A stretch of 64,000 nucleotides of DNA, taken from the NCBI GenBank assembly GCA_037446115.1, contig JBBIJF010000003.1, positions 62,001-126,000 on the forward strand. The letters are read 5' to 3'. Positions 1 through 8,663 of the stretch are shown here, in pieces. Origin of the DNA: JANWXD01 sp037446115. Its GTDB lineage: Bacteria; Acidobacteriota; Terriglobia; Bryobacterales; Bryobacteraceae. Positions within the stretch are counted from its first letter, which is position 1. Every line of letters starts with the position of its first letter. The position numbers and the translations under genes were made by a program. The notes beneath the pieces were generated by a model. That model ran no database searches, had not been told where the DNA came from, and saw only the letters and a list, made by a program, of their open reading frames with translations.

Positions 1-2
1 AC

Positions 3-509
3 AAAGGTGTGGAACAACTGCCGCCCTTCGAGGACTACCGTATGCAAGGCAGAACCTACCGCTACTTCGAGGGGGAACCGCTGTTTCCCTTCGGCTACGG
101 TCTGAGTTACACCTCGTTTTCCTACGACGGAATCCGCATGGACCCGGAGGCGGAGACCGGCAGTGAGGTGCGCGTGGCCGTCGAGGTGGCCAACCGGGGC
201 CCGCGCGACGGAGAGGAGGTGGTGCAGGTTTACGTGGATGCCGTCGAGCGCCGCCCCGAGCAGCCGCGCCGCTGGCTGGCGGGCTTCGAACGGATCTTCC
301 TGCGGGCGGGCGAAAAAAAGGTTGTGGAGTTCCGCCTCATGCCGCAGCAGCTGGCGGTATTCGAAGACGGCCGCTGGATCAGCCGCCCGGGCACGTTCCG
401 GATCGCCGTGGGAGGCAAGCAGCCCGGATTTCAGGGGCGCGCCGATGCCTCCACGACCGGCGTGGTGACGGCGCAGCTCCGCCTCAAGGGAACCCCAAAA
501 CCGCTCTGA
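3..509 (+). CDS. Beta-glucosidase, GH3 family, C-terminal fragment (5' truncated by the window)
   Basis: The reading frame is open from the window edge, so this is the last 168 residues of a longer protein. The start lies outside the window. It carries the GH3 C-terminal signature FPFGYGLSYTSF near residues 29-40, followed by a fibronectin type III-like domain to the end (HHpred-type pattern VxVANRGxRDGEEVVQVYV, then RxLAGFERxFLxAGE). Family knowledge: GH3 enzymes release terminal beta-linked glucose or xylose from oligosaccharides, and the FnIII-like domain closes the fold. The catalytic aspartate and acid/base lie in the missing part, so the exact substrate cannot be judged. The next gene on the same strand begins 16 bases later. 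Confidence 0.9.
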   Translation, partial: KGVEQLPPFEDYRMQGRTYRYFEGEPLFPFGYGLSYTSFSYDGIRMDPEAETGSEVRVAVEVANRGPRDGEEVVQVYVDAVERRPEQPRRWLAGFERIFLRAGEKKVVEFRLMPQQLAVFEDGRWISRPGTFRIAVGGKQPGFQGRADASTTGVVTAQLRLKGTPKPL

Positions 510-525
510 TCGGTCCGGAGCCGCG

Positions 526-888
526 GTGGCGACTCTGTACTTTGTCCTGGCCGCGGCCACCTTGGTGCTCCATTTCGTCTGGATCTTGTGGGTCGTCTTC
601 GGAGCCCTTCTGACGCGCGGCCGCCGCGTGCTGTCCTGGATCCATGTAGGGTCCGTCCTCTACGGTGCGGTGATCGAGGCCGGCCCCTGGCCTTGCCCTC
701 TGACGCTCCTCGAGCAACGCCTGCTCGTCAAGGCGGGGCGGGCCTCTTACGAAGGCAGCTTTCTGGTTCACTACCTCGAACGGCTCGTTTATCCGGACAT
801 ACAACCGGAGTGGCTGCTGTGGGGCGCCGGGGCGGTCTGCGTGGCGAATCTGGCTGTGTACGCCCGGCGCTTTCGGCGCACCCGGTGA
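526..888 (+). CDS. DUF2784 family small membrane protein
   Basis: A 120-residue protein from a GTG start. Hydrophobic helices are visible near residues 2-28, 38-54 and 95-112, with a short basic tail RRFRRTR. The segment WPCPLTLLE at residues 55-63 followed by a YEGSFLVHYLE-type stretch matches the DUF2784 pattern. The function of that family is not known to me; it is a small inner-membrane protein. It sits 16 bases after the GH3 gene on the same strand and converges on the ferredoxin gene, ending 3 bases before it. Family assignment rests on motif recognition only. Confidence 0.75.
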   Translation: MATLYFVLAAATLVLHFVWILWVVFGALLTRGRRVLSWIHVGSVLYGAVIEAGPWPCPLTLLEQRLLVKAGRASYEGSFLVHYLERLVYPDIQPEWLLWGAGAVCVANLAVYARRFRRTR

Positions 889-891
889 GCC

Positions 892-1944
892 TCAGGGATG
901 CGAAAATTCGTGCGCCCGCGGGATCAGCTCGAAGTAGATCCGGCTCGGCAAGTCCGTACGCCAGTAACCTGCCTGGCGCGCATACCCGACGGTGGCCAAG
1001 AAGATGGCGGCGATGCCGGCGGCCAGAGCCCAGGCAGGCAGCTTGCGTTTCCGCGGCAGCGAGAGATACAGGGCGCCCTCGGCCGGGCAGACGGCGACAC
1101 ACTCCACGCACCCGGTGCACTCAGGCGAGCGCACGGTGAGAAGCTGATCCACGGGGAGCAGCGAAGGGCATGCGCGCGCACACTTGGCGCAGTCAATGCA
1201 GATCTCCGGCTCCCTCCGGATGCGCGCAGGGCTCACGGCGCTGAGCAGGCCGAGCAGCGCTCCGTACGGGCAGAGGTAGCGGCACCAGAAATTTTGCAGG
1301 AAAATGGAGGCCACCGCGAGCACGCCCAGCGTGACGGCTGCCGTGGCGCTCAGATCGCGGAAGAAGTTAAGCATCTTGACGTCGGCGATCAGGCCGTAGG
1401 GACTTTCCATGAAGGCCCGGATCGCCTGCGCGCTCATGCTTCCCACCGCGTACAGAAACAGGCCCAGCAGGACGTACTTCAGGCTGCGCAGCGGAATGTC
1501 GGCCCAGCGGGGAAGTCGGAAGTTACGGCCGAAAATCGAGCGCCCGGCGCGCCACAGCCACTCGGAGATCGTTCCGATCGGGCACAGCCAGCTGCAGAAG
1601 GACTTGCGAAACAGCCACGCCATTGCCAGAAACGCAAGGAGCAGAAACATGCCGGCCGGGTGGACGGCGGGCACTTCTCCGGTGGCCACCCAGTATTTCA
1701 AATTCATCAGGGAGGCGATGGGCAGCCAGCCTTCCACACCGGGCGGGCGCGGCACGTACACCGACGCTCCACCGGTTTCGTAGTGTCGAACGAAGAGGTA
1801 GAACTCGACCCCGATCCAGGCATTCAGCGCCGCAAACAGAATTTGGGCGGTGCGGCGGAGGGTCTGGGAGCGGTCCGGCGAGCGGCGTTTCGCCGGCTTT
1901 CGTTTCACCTTCGTCCCTGCCGCGGGAGCCGTCGCAGCCGCCAT
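892..1944 (-). CDS. NapH/MauN-like membrane-bound 4Fe-4S ferredoxin protein
   Basis: A 350-residue membrane protein. A single helix near residues 33-53 is followed by an N-terminal region and further helices carrying two CxxxCP motifs (CSWLCP and CRYLCP), typical of the NapH/CcoG/RdxA group of polytopic iron-sulfur proteins. Two classical ferredoxin clusters follow at residues 249-260 (CIDCAKCARACP) and 276-287 (CTGCVECVAVCP), then a final transmembrane helix. The likely role is quinol-linked electron transfer across the inner membrane, but no partner reductase is encoded nearby. I chose the ATG at 1944 because the open frame upstream runs antisense through the Nif3 gene and has no ferredoxin-like content. 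The start sits about 100 bases from the divergent Nif3-like gene. Confidence 0.85.
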   Translation of the reverse strand: MAAATAPAAGTKVKRKPAKRRSPDRSQTLRRTAQILFAALNAWIGVEFYLFVRHYETGGASVYVPRPPGVEGWLPIASLMNLKYWVATGEVPAVHPAGMFLLLAFLAMAWLFRKSFCSWLCPIGTISEWLWRAGRSIFGRNFRLPRWADIPLRSLKYVLLGLFLYAVGSMSAQAIRAFMESPYGLIADVKMLNFFRDLSATAAVTLGVLAVASIFLQNFWCRYLCPYGALLGLLSAVSPARIRREPEICIDCAKCARACPSLLPVDQLLTVRSPECTGCVECVAVCPAEGALYLSLPRKRKLPAWALAAGIAAIFLATVGYARQAGYWRTDLPSRIYFELIPRAHEFSHP

Positions 1945-2049
1945 CCGCTTCGAGTGTAGGCGGCGCCGTTCCACAAGGCAGTGACTGCGGTCACACCAGG
2001 AGCCTGCGGGTCGGCCCGTGTTATGCTTGGCCTCTCTCGGTGTGAACCC

Positions 2050-2940
2050 ATGGAGACCCGCTTCGTTTCGCGCCGCCACCTGATTTGGGCCGCAGCCGCT
2101 TCCGCCGCAGCCCGCACGCCGGCCTCGCAGACCGTGCTCACGGCCGCGGACATTGTCGAACGGATCAAGGCTCACGTCGGGATTCCCTGGCTGGAGAAAA
2201 CCGTGGACCGGATCGTCGCCGGCGACGCGGAGACGCCGGTTCGGGGAATTGCCACGACGATGATGGCCACCCTGGAGGTGATCCAGCGCGCCGCAGCGGT
2301 CGGCCGCAACATGATCATCACGCACGAATCCACGTTCTTCTCGCACGAGGACCGGGTGGACCAGCTTGCGGGCGACCAGACCTACCGCTACAAGCTCGAC
2401 TTCATCCGCCGGCACGGCATCGTGGTTTTTCACTTTCATGATCACTGGCACCGGCGCAAGCCGGACGGCATCGCCGTCGGCATGGCGCGCGAGTTGGGCT
2501 GGGAGCGATACGCTGACCCCCAGGATCCCCGGCTGTTCCTGTTTCCCGAGGTGCCGCTGGCGCGCCTGGCTCGCGACATGGCCCGCAGGATGAACGTCCG
2601 CACGCTGCGTGTCGTGGGCGATCCGAAGCTTCCCGTGCGGCGCGTCATTGCCAGCTGGGGCTATGTGAGCCAGTTCCCGGGGATTCCGCTGGCCGCCCGA
2701 CCGGATGTGGATGTCCTGGTGGTGGGAGAAACGCGCGAGTGGGAGCTGGTCGAATATGTGCAGGACATGATCGCGGCAGGGAAAAAGAAGGGCCTCATCG
2801 TGATCGGGCACGTGGTCTCCGAGCAGGCGGGGATGAAGTACTGCGCCGAATGGCTCCGGGGTTTCCTCCGGGAGGTTCCCGTGGATTTCATTCCCGCGCC
2901 GGAGCCTTTCTGGCATCCGGACCGGCCTCGAGCGGGATGA
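2050..2940 (+). CDS. Nif3-like dinuclear metal centre protein with export signal
   Basis: A 296-residue protein. The N terminus, with paired arginines followed by a hydrophobic alanine-rich stretch (RRHLIWAAAAS), looks like a Tat or Sec signal. The body carries Nif3-type metal ligands: IITHES at residues 89-94 and GHVVSEQ at 253-259, where H92, H254 and E258 are the likely ligands. Nif3 proteins are usually cytosolic, hexameric and of uncertain role (a GTP cyclohydrolase I type 2 name is often attached), so an exported version is unusual. The ATG at 2050 was chosen over an earlier in-frame start at 1981 because it begins the signal sequence and follows a TGTTATGCT extended -10-like element at 2019-2027. 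Confidence 0.8.
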   Translation: METRFVSRRHLIWAAAASAAARTPASQTVLTAADIVERIKAHVGIPWLEKTVDRIVAGDAETPVRGIATTMMATLEVIQRAAAVGRNMIITHESTFFSHEDRVDQLAGDQTYRYKLDFIRRHGIVVFHFHDHWHRRKPDGIAVGMARELGWERYADPQDPRLFLFPEVPLARLARDMARRMNVRTLRVVGDPKLPVRRVIASWGYVSQFPGIPLAARPDVDVLVVGETREWELVEYVQDMIAAGKKKGLIVIGHVVSEQAGMKYCAEWLRGFLREVPVDFIPAPEPFWHPDRPRAG

Positions 2941-2965
2941 GGTCCCGGCGAGCCTTCGAGGACGG

Positions 2966-3778
2966 CTAGGCCGGAGCAAACGCGGAGGCGGCCAAGGCCG
3001 AGAAACCTAACGAGATGGCCACTTCACGCCAGCCGACCCGGGTCAGGGGCGTGCGGAGCACGGCGGGATGATCGAGGAGCAGCAGGTCGCGCACGTGAAG
3101 CGCGAAGGGTATGGCAAAAGCAGCTGCCAGCGTCGGCCGTCCGGAGGCCAGCGAGACCACTGCCGCGGCGAGCACCGCCGCTTGGCCGCACCAGGCCGCG
3201 ATGCGGAAGGAACGTTGCGCCGCCCGCCCCCGCGCCGCCGTGATGGCCTCCAGGCGTGCACGGATAACGAAAAGAGCTGCGGCGTGGTGGACCGAAAAGA
3301 CGCCCCACAGCAGCCATGCCGCCGGCGGCAACGCGCTCTGGCCGGCCAGGAAGGCGAGCAGTGCGGTGGAGGACAGCCCGCAAGCCTCAAGGATCTGGAG
3401 CACTACGAACCGCTGTTTGCGAGAAAGCACGAACGCCGCCCGCAGGGCCGTCAGCGCCGCCGCCAGAACGCCAAGCGCCGCAAGCGGGCGCCACGGCAGA
3501 CGCCAGAATAGCAGCGCCACGGAGGCGAGCCACGACGGCAGGATCCAGGCAAGGGTGAGCACCGCGTCTCCGGTTTCTTCGCGCCGTTCCTTCCACACGT
3601 AGCGCTGCCGCAGCAGGATCAGCAGCGGTTCCTGAGCAAGGAACGTTGCCAGGATCGCCGCCAGCGCAGCCCACGCTTCCCAGCGCAGCGCTCCGGCGGC
3701 GGCCAGGCCGGCGAAAAACGGAAACAGGAACATCGCCCAGGCGCCGTGCTCGCGCGGCCAGACAAACCTCCGGCTCAT
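2966..3778 (-). CDS. YwiC-like family membrane protein
   Basis: A 270-residue, very hydrophobic protein with about seven to eight predicted helices. The start RRFVWPREHGAWAMFLFPF matches the N-terminal signature of the YwiC-like family (PREHGAWAM). No enzymatic function is established for that family as far as I know. The start codon overlaps the stop of the anti-sigma gene (ATGA at 3775-3778), so it is the third gene of the ECF sigma/anti-sigma operon and is probably co-transcribed with it. A longer open frame to 3826 only adds sequence inside the anti-sigma gene and was not used. Confidence 0.8.
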   Translation of the reverse strand: MSRRFVWPREHGAWAMFLFPFFAGLAAAGALRWEAWAALAAILATFLAQEPLLILLRQRYVWKERREETGDAVLTLAWILPSWLASVALLFWRLPWRPLAALGVLAAALTALRAAFVLSRKQRFVVLQILEACGLSSTALLAFLAGQSALPPAAWLLWGVFSVHHAAALFVIRARLEAITAARGRAAQRSFRIAAWCGQAAVLAAAVVSLASGRPTLAAAFAIPFALHVRDLLLLDHPAVLRTPLTRVGWREVAISLGFSALAASAFAPA

Positions 3779-4059
3779 GGCTTTCCGGCCCGCTTGCGCG
3801 CCAACATTTGCTGATAGGCGCGCCAAAGCTCGTCCCTGGCCTCCTGCTGTAACGGGTTCGGGAGTGTGCCCGGTGCGTACCGGCGGCAGAGCTCGATGGT
3901 CTTGCGCAGGCTGGCGAGGAAGGCCTCACAAGGCGAGCAGCCGCTCAGATGCTCTTTGATCTCCCGGCAGGCGTCCTCGGGCAGTTCGCCATCCAGGTAG
4001 GCGGACAGTTCGGCAAAGATGTCCTGACAGGTTTCAAAGCGCCGTGCGGGATCCGGCAT
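3775..4059 (-). CDS. Anti-sigma factor with zf-HC2 zinc-binding domain
   Basis: A 94-residue protein. Residues 10-60 hold the zinc anti-sigma pattern: the helical SAYLDGEL segment and HLSGCSPC (HxxxCxxC). No transmembrane segment is present, so unlike many ECF anti-sigma factors it appears soluble and may respond to a cytoplasmic signal such as redox state. It starts 9 bases after the sigma gene and overlaps the YwiC-like gene. Family knowledge: such proteins sequester the cognate ECF sigma factor encoded beside them. That pairing is inferred from position. Confidence 0.85.
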   Translation of the reverse strand: MPDPARRFETCQDIFAELSAYLDGELPEDACREIKEHLSGCSPCEAFLASLRKTIELCRRYAPGTLPNPLQQEARDELWRAYQQMLARKRAGKP

Positions 4060-4068
4060 GGCACCTCC

Positions 4069-4680
4069 TCAGTTGCCGTGGGCGCGCAGGTATTCGTCCA
4101 GCCTGCGACGCACCGCCAGGCGCGCCCGGTGCAGGCGCGTCTTGACCACATCCTCGCTGACCTCCAGAATCTGCGCCGTCTCCTGTGTAGACAGCTCTTC
4201 GATATCGCGCAATAACAGCACGGACTTGTACATCTCGGGCAGCTCGCCAATCGCCTCTTCCAGCACTTTCCGCAGCTCGGACCGGAGCACCCTTTGCTCG
4301 GGCAAAGAGGACCAGTCGGCAATCTCCAGCCTGCGTGCCTCACCGGAGTGGTCTCCGGCGGGCATGAGTTCTTCGAGCGAAAGTTCGCGGGCGGGTGCGT
4401 ACACGCTCTTGCGCCGCTTCATGAGGCAGGCGTTCTTGGCGATCCGGAAGATCCACGGGCGGATCCGCTCCGGCTCGCGAAGCTGATCGAAGTTCTCGAA
4501 GACTTTCAGAAGCGTCTCCTGCGCGACCTCCTCGGCATCCTCCCGCCGGCCGCATACGAGCAGGCTGTACTGAAACAGCCGCGTCCGAAACGCTTCGACG
4601 AAGCGTTCGAATGCCTCCGGGCTGCCGGTCATCAAATCGCGTGCCAGCGCGATTTCGGTTTCTCTGTCCACTGTTGCCAT
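4069..4680 (-). CDS. ECF-type RNA polymerase sigma factor
   Basis: A 203-residue sigma-70 family protein with only regions 2 and 4, as in ECF sigma factors. Region 2 covers about residues 20-90 (EDAEEVAQETLLKVF and the WIFRIAKN motif), and region 4 covers about residues 130-185 (LPEMYKSVLLLRDIEELSTQETAQ and the KTRLHRAR helix). It leads a three-gene operon with its zf-HC2 anti-sigma factor and a YwiC-like membrane protein. On the minus strand a TACAAT -10-like hexamer (4709-4714) and a GGAGGA ribosome site precede the ATG. Targets cannot be read from the sequence. Confidence 0.93.
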   Translation of the reverse strand: MATVDRETEIALARDLMTGSPEAFERFVEAFRTRLFQYSLLVCGRREDAEEVAQETLLKVFENFDQLREPERIRPWIFRIAKNACLMKRRKSVYAPARELSLEELMPAGDHSGEARRLEIADWSSLPEQRVLRSELRKVLEEAIGELPEMYKSVLLLRDIEELSTQETAQILEVSEDVVKTRLHRARLAVRRRLDEYLRAHGN

Positions 4681-4892
4681 AGGCCGCAGCAGCCGGCTCC
4701 TCCTGCCGATTGTAGCGGCAACGCGGCTGTTCAGGCGGCGTTATGCGGTTGAGGGGCGGGCGTGGGAAAGAATTCTTCGGATCGGCAACGGCGCGCGGCC
4801 GCCGGAACACCGCTGTGCTGTTGCCACGCGGCGCGCGCTCCCCTGGCGGGCGGACGATGCTATCCTGATGAAGAACTTGCGAGAGGCGGACC

Positions 4893-5123
4893 GTGCGGTT
4901 TGATCAGCTCATCCGGCCGGGGATGACGGTGAGGGAGGTGCGCCAGCGGTACCCGCAGACGGCTTCCGTGTTTGACAGCCTTGGCTTCCGCTCCTCGTGC
5001 GACGACTGCTCGATCGAAGTAGTGGCGAAAAAGTATGGTCTTTCGCCCCTGGAAATCATCGAGGCGCTGAACGAGGCGGCCTTCGGTCCGAGTCCCGGAC
5101 AACCACAGGCGCCGGTTCAATAA
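4893..5123 (+). CDS. DUF1858 domain protein (small disulfide/hybrid-cluster-type domain)
   Basis: A 76-residue protein starting with GTG. It matches the DUF1858 pattern: TVREVRQRYPQTASVFDSLGF, then a CxxC pair (C36, C39), then a helical segment LSPLEIIEALNEA. Such domains occur alone or fused to hemerythrin and ScdA-type iron-sulfur repair proteins, and the cysteines may be redox-active or bind metal. Its exact job is unknown. A TATCCT element at 4860-4865 and GAGAGG (4880-4885) lie upstream. No functional partner is adjacent. Confidence 0.75.
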   Translation: MRFDQLIRPGMTVREVRQRYPQTASVFDSLGFRSSCDDCSIEVVAKKYGLSPLEIIEALNEAAFGPSPGQPQAPVQ

Positions 5124-5205
5124 GCGCGCCCTCCGGCGGCGTCCCCATCCCGCCCGATCCGCCGCATTGTATGATGACGGCTCGATTGTCCGGGAGGAGG
5201 TGTCC

Positions 5206-6153
5206 ATGGAACGCCGCCGATTCCTGCAAACCACTGCGGCCTCGCTGCAGGCTTTCGGCGCCGGCCTGGCGCAGGGGCCGACACAGGAGATCGTGATCGA
5301 GCGGCCGGCCGCCGGAAGGCCCCACGCCGGCAAAGTGCTGGCTGCCATTCAGCCCCACGCGGACGACATTCCCCTGTTCGCCGCGGGCACGGTGGCCAAG
5401 TTGCTTGACGAGGGCTATACCGGTTACCTGATCCGCGTCACCAACGACGACATGGCCGGGCCGGGCACCGTCGGGGAAACCGTGCTGGCGAACGAGCGCG
5501 ACAATCAGGAGGTCGCGCGTGTGCTCGGCCTGAAAGGCGTCTTCAACCTCAACTACAGCAACCACCAGATGGACGGCGAATCGCGGCTGGAGATCCGGGC
5601 CCGCTTCATCTTCCTGTTCCGCCTCCTCAAAGTGGACACGATTGTCTGCTACGACCCCTGGGCCCACTACGAGGAAAACCCGGATCACTATGTGACGGCG
5701 CAATGCGTCGAGGCGGCCTGCTGGATGGCGGGCATGGACAAGGATTATCCGGAGCACTTCGCCGCCGGGCTCCAACCGCACAGCGTGAAAGAACGCTATT
5801 ACTTTGCCCGCGGGCCGCAGCTTGTGAACCGGATCGTGGATATCAGCGCGACCATCGAGAAGAAGATCGAAGTCAACCTGGCCAACCGCGCCCAGGGCCC
5901 GGCAGGGGAGTCGGGCGCGCGGCTCCGGGCGCGTCTTGCCAAGGAGGGTTTACGCCTTCCCGTGCTCGGAGACGACGACGAGACGGCCAACCGTGAGTAC
6001 ATCCGCCATTTCGTTCTGGCCCGCGACGCGGAGCTCGGCCGGCAGTACGGGCTTGCCTACGCCGAGAAGTTCCACTACATCGGTCCGGAGCCTTCCCGAG
6101 TGGAGGACTACATCCGCCGGAACGCCGTGCCGCTCGGCGGGGCAGCGCGTTAG
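5206..6153 (+). CDS. PIG-L family deacetylase with Tat-like signal
   Basis: A 315-residue protein. The N terminus ERRRFLQTTAAS resembles a twin-arginine signal. The PIG-L/LmbE zinc motif PHADD is at residues 50-54 (H51, D53 and D54 as metal ligand and base), and the downstream ligand motif appears as NPDHYVTAQ. Members remove N-acetyl groups from N-acetylglucosaminyl substrates (for example MshB or GlcNAc-PI deacetylase), and the substrate here is unknown. The ATG at 5206 follows a strong GGAGGAGG ribosome site (5192-5200), while the earlier in-frame ATG at 5167 overlaps a TATGAT -10-like element and is less likely. The gene converges on rsmD. Confidence 0.85.
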   Translation: MERRRFLQTTAASLQAFGAGLAQGPTQEIVIERPAAGRPHAGKVLAAIQPHADDIPLFAAGTVAKLLDEGYTGYLIRVTNDDMAGPGTVGETVLANERDNQEVARVLGLKGVFNLNYSNHQMDGESRLEIRARFIFLFRLLKVDTIVCYDPWAHYEENPDHYVTAQCVEAACWMAGMDKDYPEHFAAGLQPHSVKERYYFARGPQLVNRIVDISATIEKKIEVNLANRAQGPAGESGARLRARLAKEGLRLPVLGDDDETANREYIRHFVLARDAELGRQYGLAYAEKFHYIGPEPSRVEDYIRRNAVPLGGAAR

Positions 6154-6159
6154 AGCGGC

Positions 6160-6687
6160 TTAAGCCGGCTCGAAGAAACTCAGGGCGTTGTCCCCGTGGC
6201 GCAGCGTGCGGGTTCTCCGAAGGCCGCCGTAGGAGTCCGCAAGATCGAGCGCGGAGGGGTGCTGGACGATGACGAGCGGCGGGACGGTGGAACCCAGGAT
6301 GCGCAACGCGCGCGCATACTGGCCCTGCGCCGAGTACGGGGGGTCCAAAAACACAATGTCGGCGCGCACCCGCCGGAACGTTTCCGGCGCATCCGCCCGG
6401 ATCACGCGGGCGCGTGACTCCAGCCCGAGGGCGCGCAAATTCTCGCGCAGCACGCGCAGGGCCGGGAGGTGGTTTTCGACAAAGACGGCGTGCGCAGCGC
6501 CGCGGCTGAGCGCCTCGATGCCGACTGCCCCCGTGCCGGCGTAGGCGTCGAGGAATGTGCACCCCTGAACGCGGGAGGCCAGCACGTTGAACAGCGCCTC
6601 TCTGAGCCGATCCGGTGTGGGACGCACGTCGAGTCCCGGCAGGCTCTTCAAGCGGCGGCTTCGGAACTCACCGGCAATGACGCGCAT
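6160..6687 (-). CDS. rsmD: 16S rRNA (guanine(966)-N(2))-methyltransferase RsmD
   Basis: A 175-residue protein with the hallmark RsmD start MRVIAGEFRSRRL, the RPTPDRLREALFNVL segment, a SAM-binding glycine loop (LDAYAGTGAVGIEA near residues 46-59) and the catalytic DPPY motif (FLDPPYSAQG). It methylates N2 of G966 in 16S rRNA in assembled 30S subunits. The length is close to the usual 180-200 residues. It stands alone between convergent pig-L and a 194-base gap in which I see nothing recognisable. Confidence 0.93.
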   Translation of the reverse strand: MRVIAGEFRSRRLKSLPGLDVRPTPDRLREALFNVLASRVQGCTFLDAYAGTGAVGIEALSRGAAHAVFVENHLPALRVLRENLRALGLESRARVIRADAPETFRRVRADIVFLDPPYSAQGQYARALRILGSTVPPLVIVQHPSALDLADSYGGLRRTRTLRHGDNALSFFEPA

Positions 6688-6881
6688 GGGGTCGCGGCGC
6701 GGCAGGGGCGGTTTCAGGCTCTCGTTCCGGGAGGCCCCGCCTCACTTGTTGATTCTACGGCTCGCAGGACGTGCACGCACACAGAACCCATCCCGTGGCG
6801 CCGCGGGCGGCCGGTTGCACCTCAACGCCGGGTCGCCGGGCTGCGGCCTCTCCGGCTCACGGTTCCGCCCTGCCCGTCAGG

Positions 6882-8522
6882 TCACTCAACTGTGACCAGC
6901 GCCGGGAGCGTCCAGTTGTTGGGAATCGTGCAGTAGAGCGGATTGTCGCCGGCTGCCGCGCTGTTCGTGATGGTGACGTTCAACTGATACAGGCCGGGAG
7001 TCACGAGCGCGGCCACAACGTCGGCAGGGTCTCCGCCCAGAAAACAGGCGGGGATGAACGGCAGCACTCCGGTCTGCGTGGAGGAGCCCTGCACCAGTGG
7101 CCCGGTCGGCAGCCCGAAGCCGATGGTCCACACCGAGATGGTCTCCCCCCGCCGGCCCGGTGTGGACAGACCCGGATAGAGCGTTGTGGGGCCCAGCAGG
7201 CTCCCGTCGGCGTGCGTGGCGACGGCATCGCCGCGGGCCGAGAAGCGAAGGATGGACGGAGTGGCATTCACCTTCGCCACGCGGAAGGCGCCGCTCGAGG
7301 CCGAACCATTCGTGACGACCACCATTACCTGCCCTTGGTAGTCATCGAGCGGCGTCAGGACATTGATTTGATCTTCCGGGCAGGCGGCCGTGGTGGCCTT
7401 GCTGCAAAACCACCACACATAGGCGGGCTTGCCGTTGACGGTCACACTGACCCCGCCGAGATCGGCAGGCATGCGGCCCTCCCGGAACTCCGGGGCGTCG
7501 CTCCAGAACATGCCACCTGGAGGTGTCGTCGGCGGGACCAGGTTTGTTCCTTTGATCTCGATCCAATCGTTCTGCGCGATGAGCGGATTCGCCTGCCAGT
7601 ACGCCGTCGCAACCGACGTGATCACGGGCGTCGCCGGTCCGGCTTCCGTCATGCTCCCGGCGAACGACAGGATTGCAGTGTCTCCGGGGCCCTCTGCGAA
7701 ATTTGTCACCTGCATGGTGCCGGCAGCGCCCGCGAACCTGCCTGTGCCTCCCGTGATCGTGATCGGCCCGAGTTGAAAGACATCGTTTTTCGCGTCCACG
7801 ACGGTGACGATCAGGAAGCCTCGCAGGTTGTCGCTTGCGGAAAACGAACACACGAAGCTGACCTCGATAAAGTGGACGTTCTCGTCCCACTTGTTCGTGT
7901 CGGGGTGAAACCTTATCGTCAGACCGCCGTTGCCGATGGCCGGTAGCTCGCAGGCCCCGCCCTCGGTGTCGAACAAATTCACTTGAGAAATCGCCAGCGT
8001 GACTGGAACGTCCGCGATGGTGAGGCTCACGGATTGGCCGCCCACGGTCGCCGACCCGGCGAGGCTCACGTTGTAGCGCAGCGGCGAGGCGGATGTGCGT
8101 GTGAGCGTGAGGCTCATTCCTCCCGCCGCGCTGGTCGCACCGGCATACACGCCCCGGCTATTATTGCTGTTCACGGTTCCAGGGACGGTGGCAGTGACGA
8201 AGTCGGGATCTTGAATCGGAACCCCCGCAAAGCCCACCTGGATCTGATCCAGACGATTGAACGTCAACACCAGCGACTCGGTTAGAGGACCCACGCCCGC
8301 CTCGTAGTCCTCCGACAGACTGTTTTGCGTGAGGTTCAAGGACAGCACGGCCTTCCCCAGCGTCCCGACCGGCCCGGTGCCCAAAAGGGTGCGGACAAAT
8401 TGCTGCGTCGGTTGCGTTTGCCCGTTGGTGCGAATCGTGCCGGTGAGATTGATGGTGTTCTGGCCCCTTGCGGACAGGGTTAGCAGCATTACCGATGCGA
8501 AAGCGGATGCGTAGCGGATCAT
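6882..8522 (-). CDS. Secreted protein with Solibacter-type C-terminal domain
   Basis: A 546-residue secreted protein. A signal peptide is evident (IRYASAFASVMLLTLSARGQ). The middle is beta-rich and threonine/glycine-rich without a recognised fold. From about residue 310 the segment starting PVITSVATAYWQ, with IEIKGTNL, VTVNGKPAYVWW, DQINVLTP and a closing VTITNSAAAGDNP-type stretch, matches the paralogous C-terminal domain (TIGR03437) expanded in Candidatus Solibacter. Its role is unknown; it may act in surface display or adhesion. The start at 8522 was chosen because it begins the signal peptide. It lies 141 bases downstream of the LuxR regulator on the same strand, so the regulator may control it. 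Confidence 0.8.
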   Translation of the reverse strand: MIRYASAFASVMLLTLSARGQNTINLTGTIRTNGQTQPTQQFVRTLLGTGPVGTLGKAVLSLNLTQNSLSEDYEAGVGPLTESLVLTFNRLDQIQVGFAGVPIQDPDFVTATVPGTVNSNNSRGVYAGATSAAGGMSLTLTRTSASPLRYNVSLAGSATVGGQSVSLTIADVPVTLAISQVNLFDTEGGACELPAIGNGGLTIRFHPDTNKWDENVHFIEVSFVCSFSASDNLRGFLIVTVVDAKNDVFQLGPITITGGTGRFAGAAGTMQVTNFAEGPGDTAILSFAGSMTEAGPATPVITSVATAYWQANPLIAQNDWIEIKGTNLVPPTTPPGGMFWSDAPEFREGRMPADLGGVSVTVNGKPAYVWWFCSKATTAACPEDQINVLTPLDDYQGQVMVVVTNGSASSGAFRVAKVNATPSILRFSARGDAVATHADGSLLGPTTLYPGLSTPGRRGETISVWTIGFGLPTGPLVQGSSTQTGVLPFIPACFLGGDPADVVAALVTPGLYQLNVTITNSAAAGDNPLYCTIPNNWTLPALVTVE

Positions 8523-8663
8523 ACGACGCCAGTCTACGCTCCGACGAGGCGGGAGTCGTCCTCCAAATGGAGTACTCACAGCATTTGCTGCGCGGCGGCG
8601 GAAAACCGGGACTTGGGGGCTGCGGGTCCCGCCGGGCGTCGGAGTGCATCAAGCGGCGTCGAG

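Noticed and set aside
892..2979. Long open frame extending the ferredoxin gene upstream to 2979
   Set aside because: The extra part is antisense to the Nif3-like gene, and the family sequence begins at the ATG at 1944.
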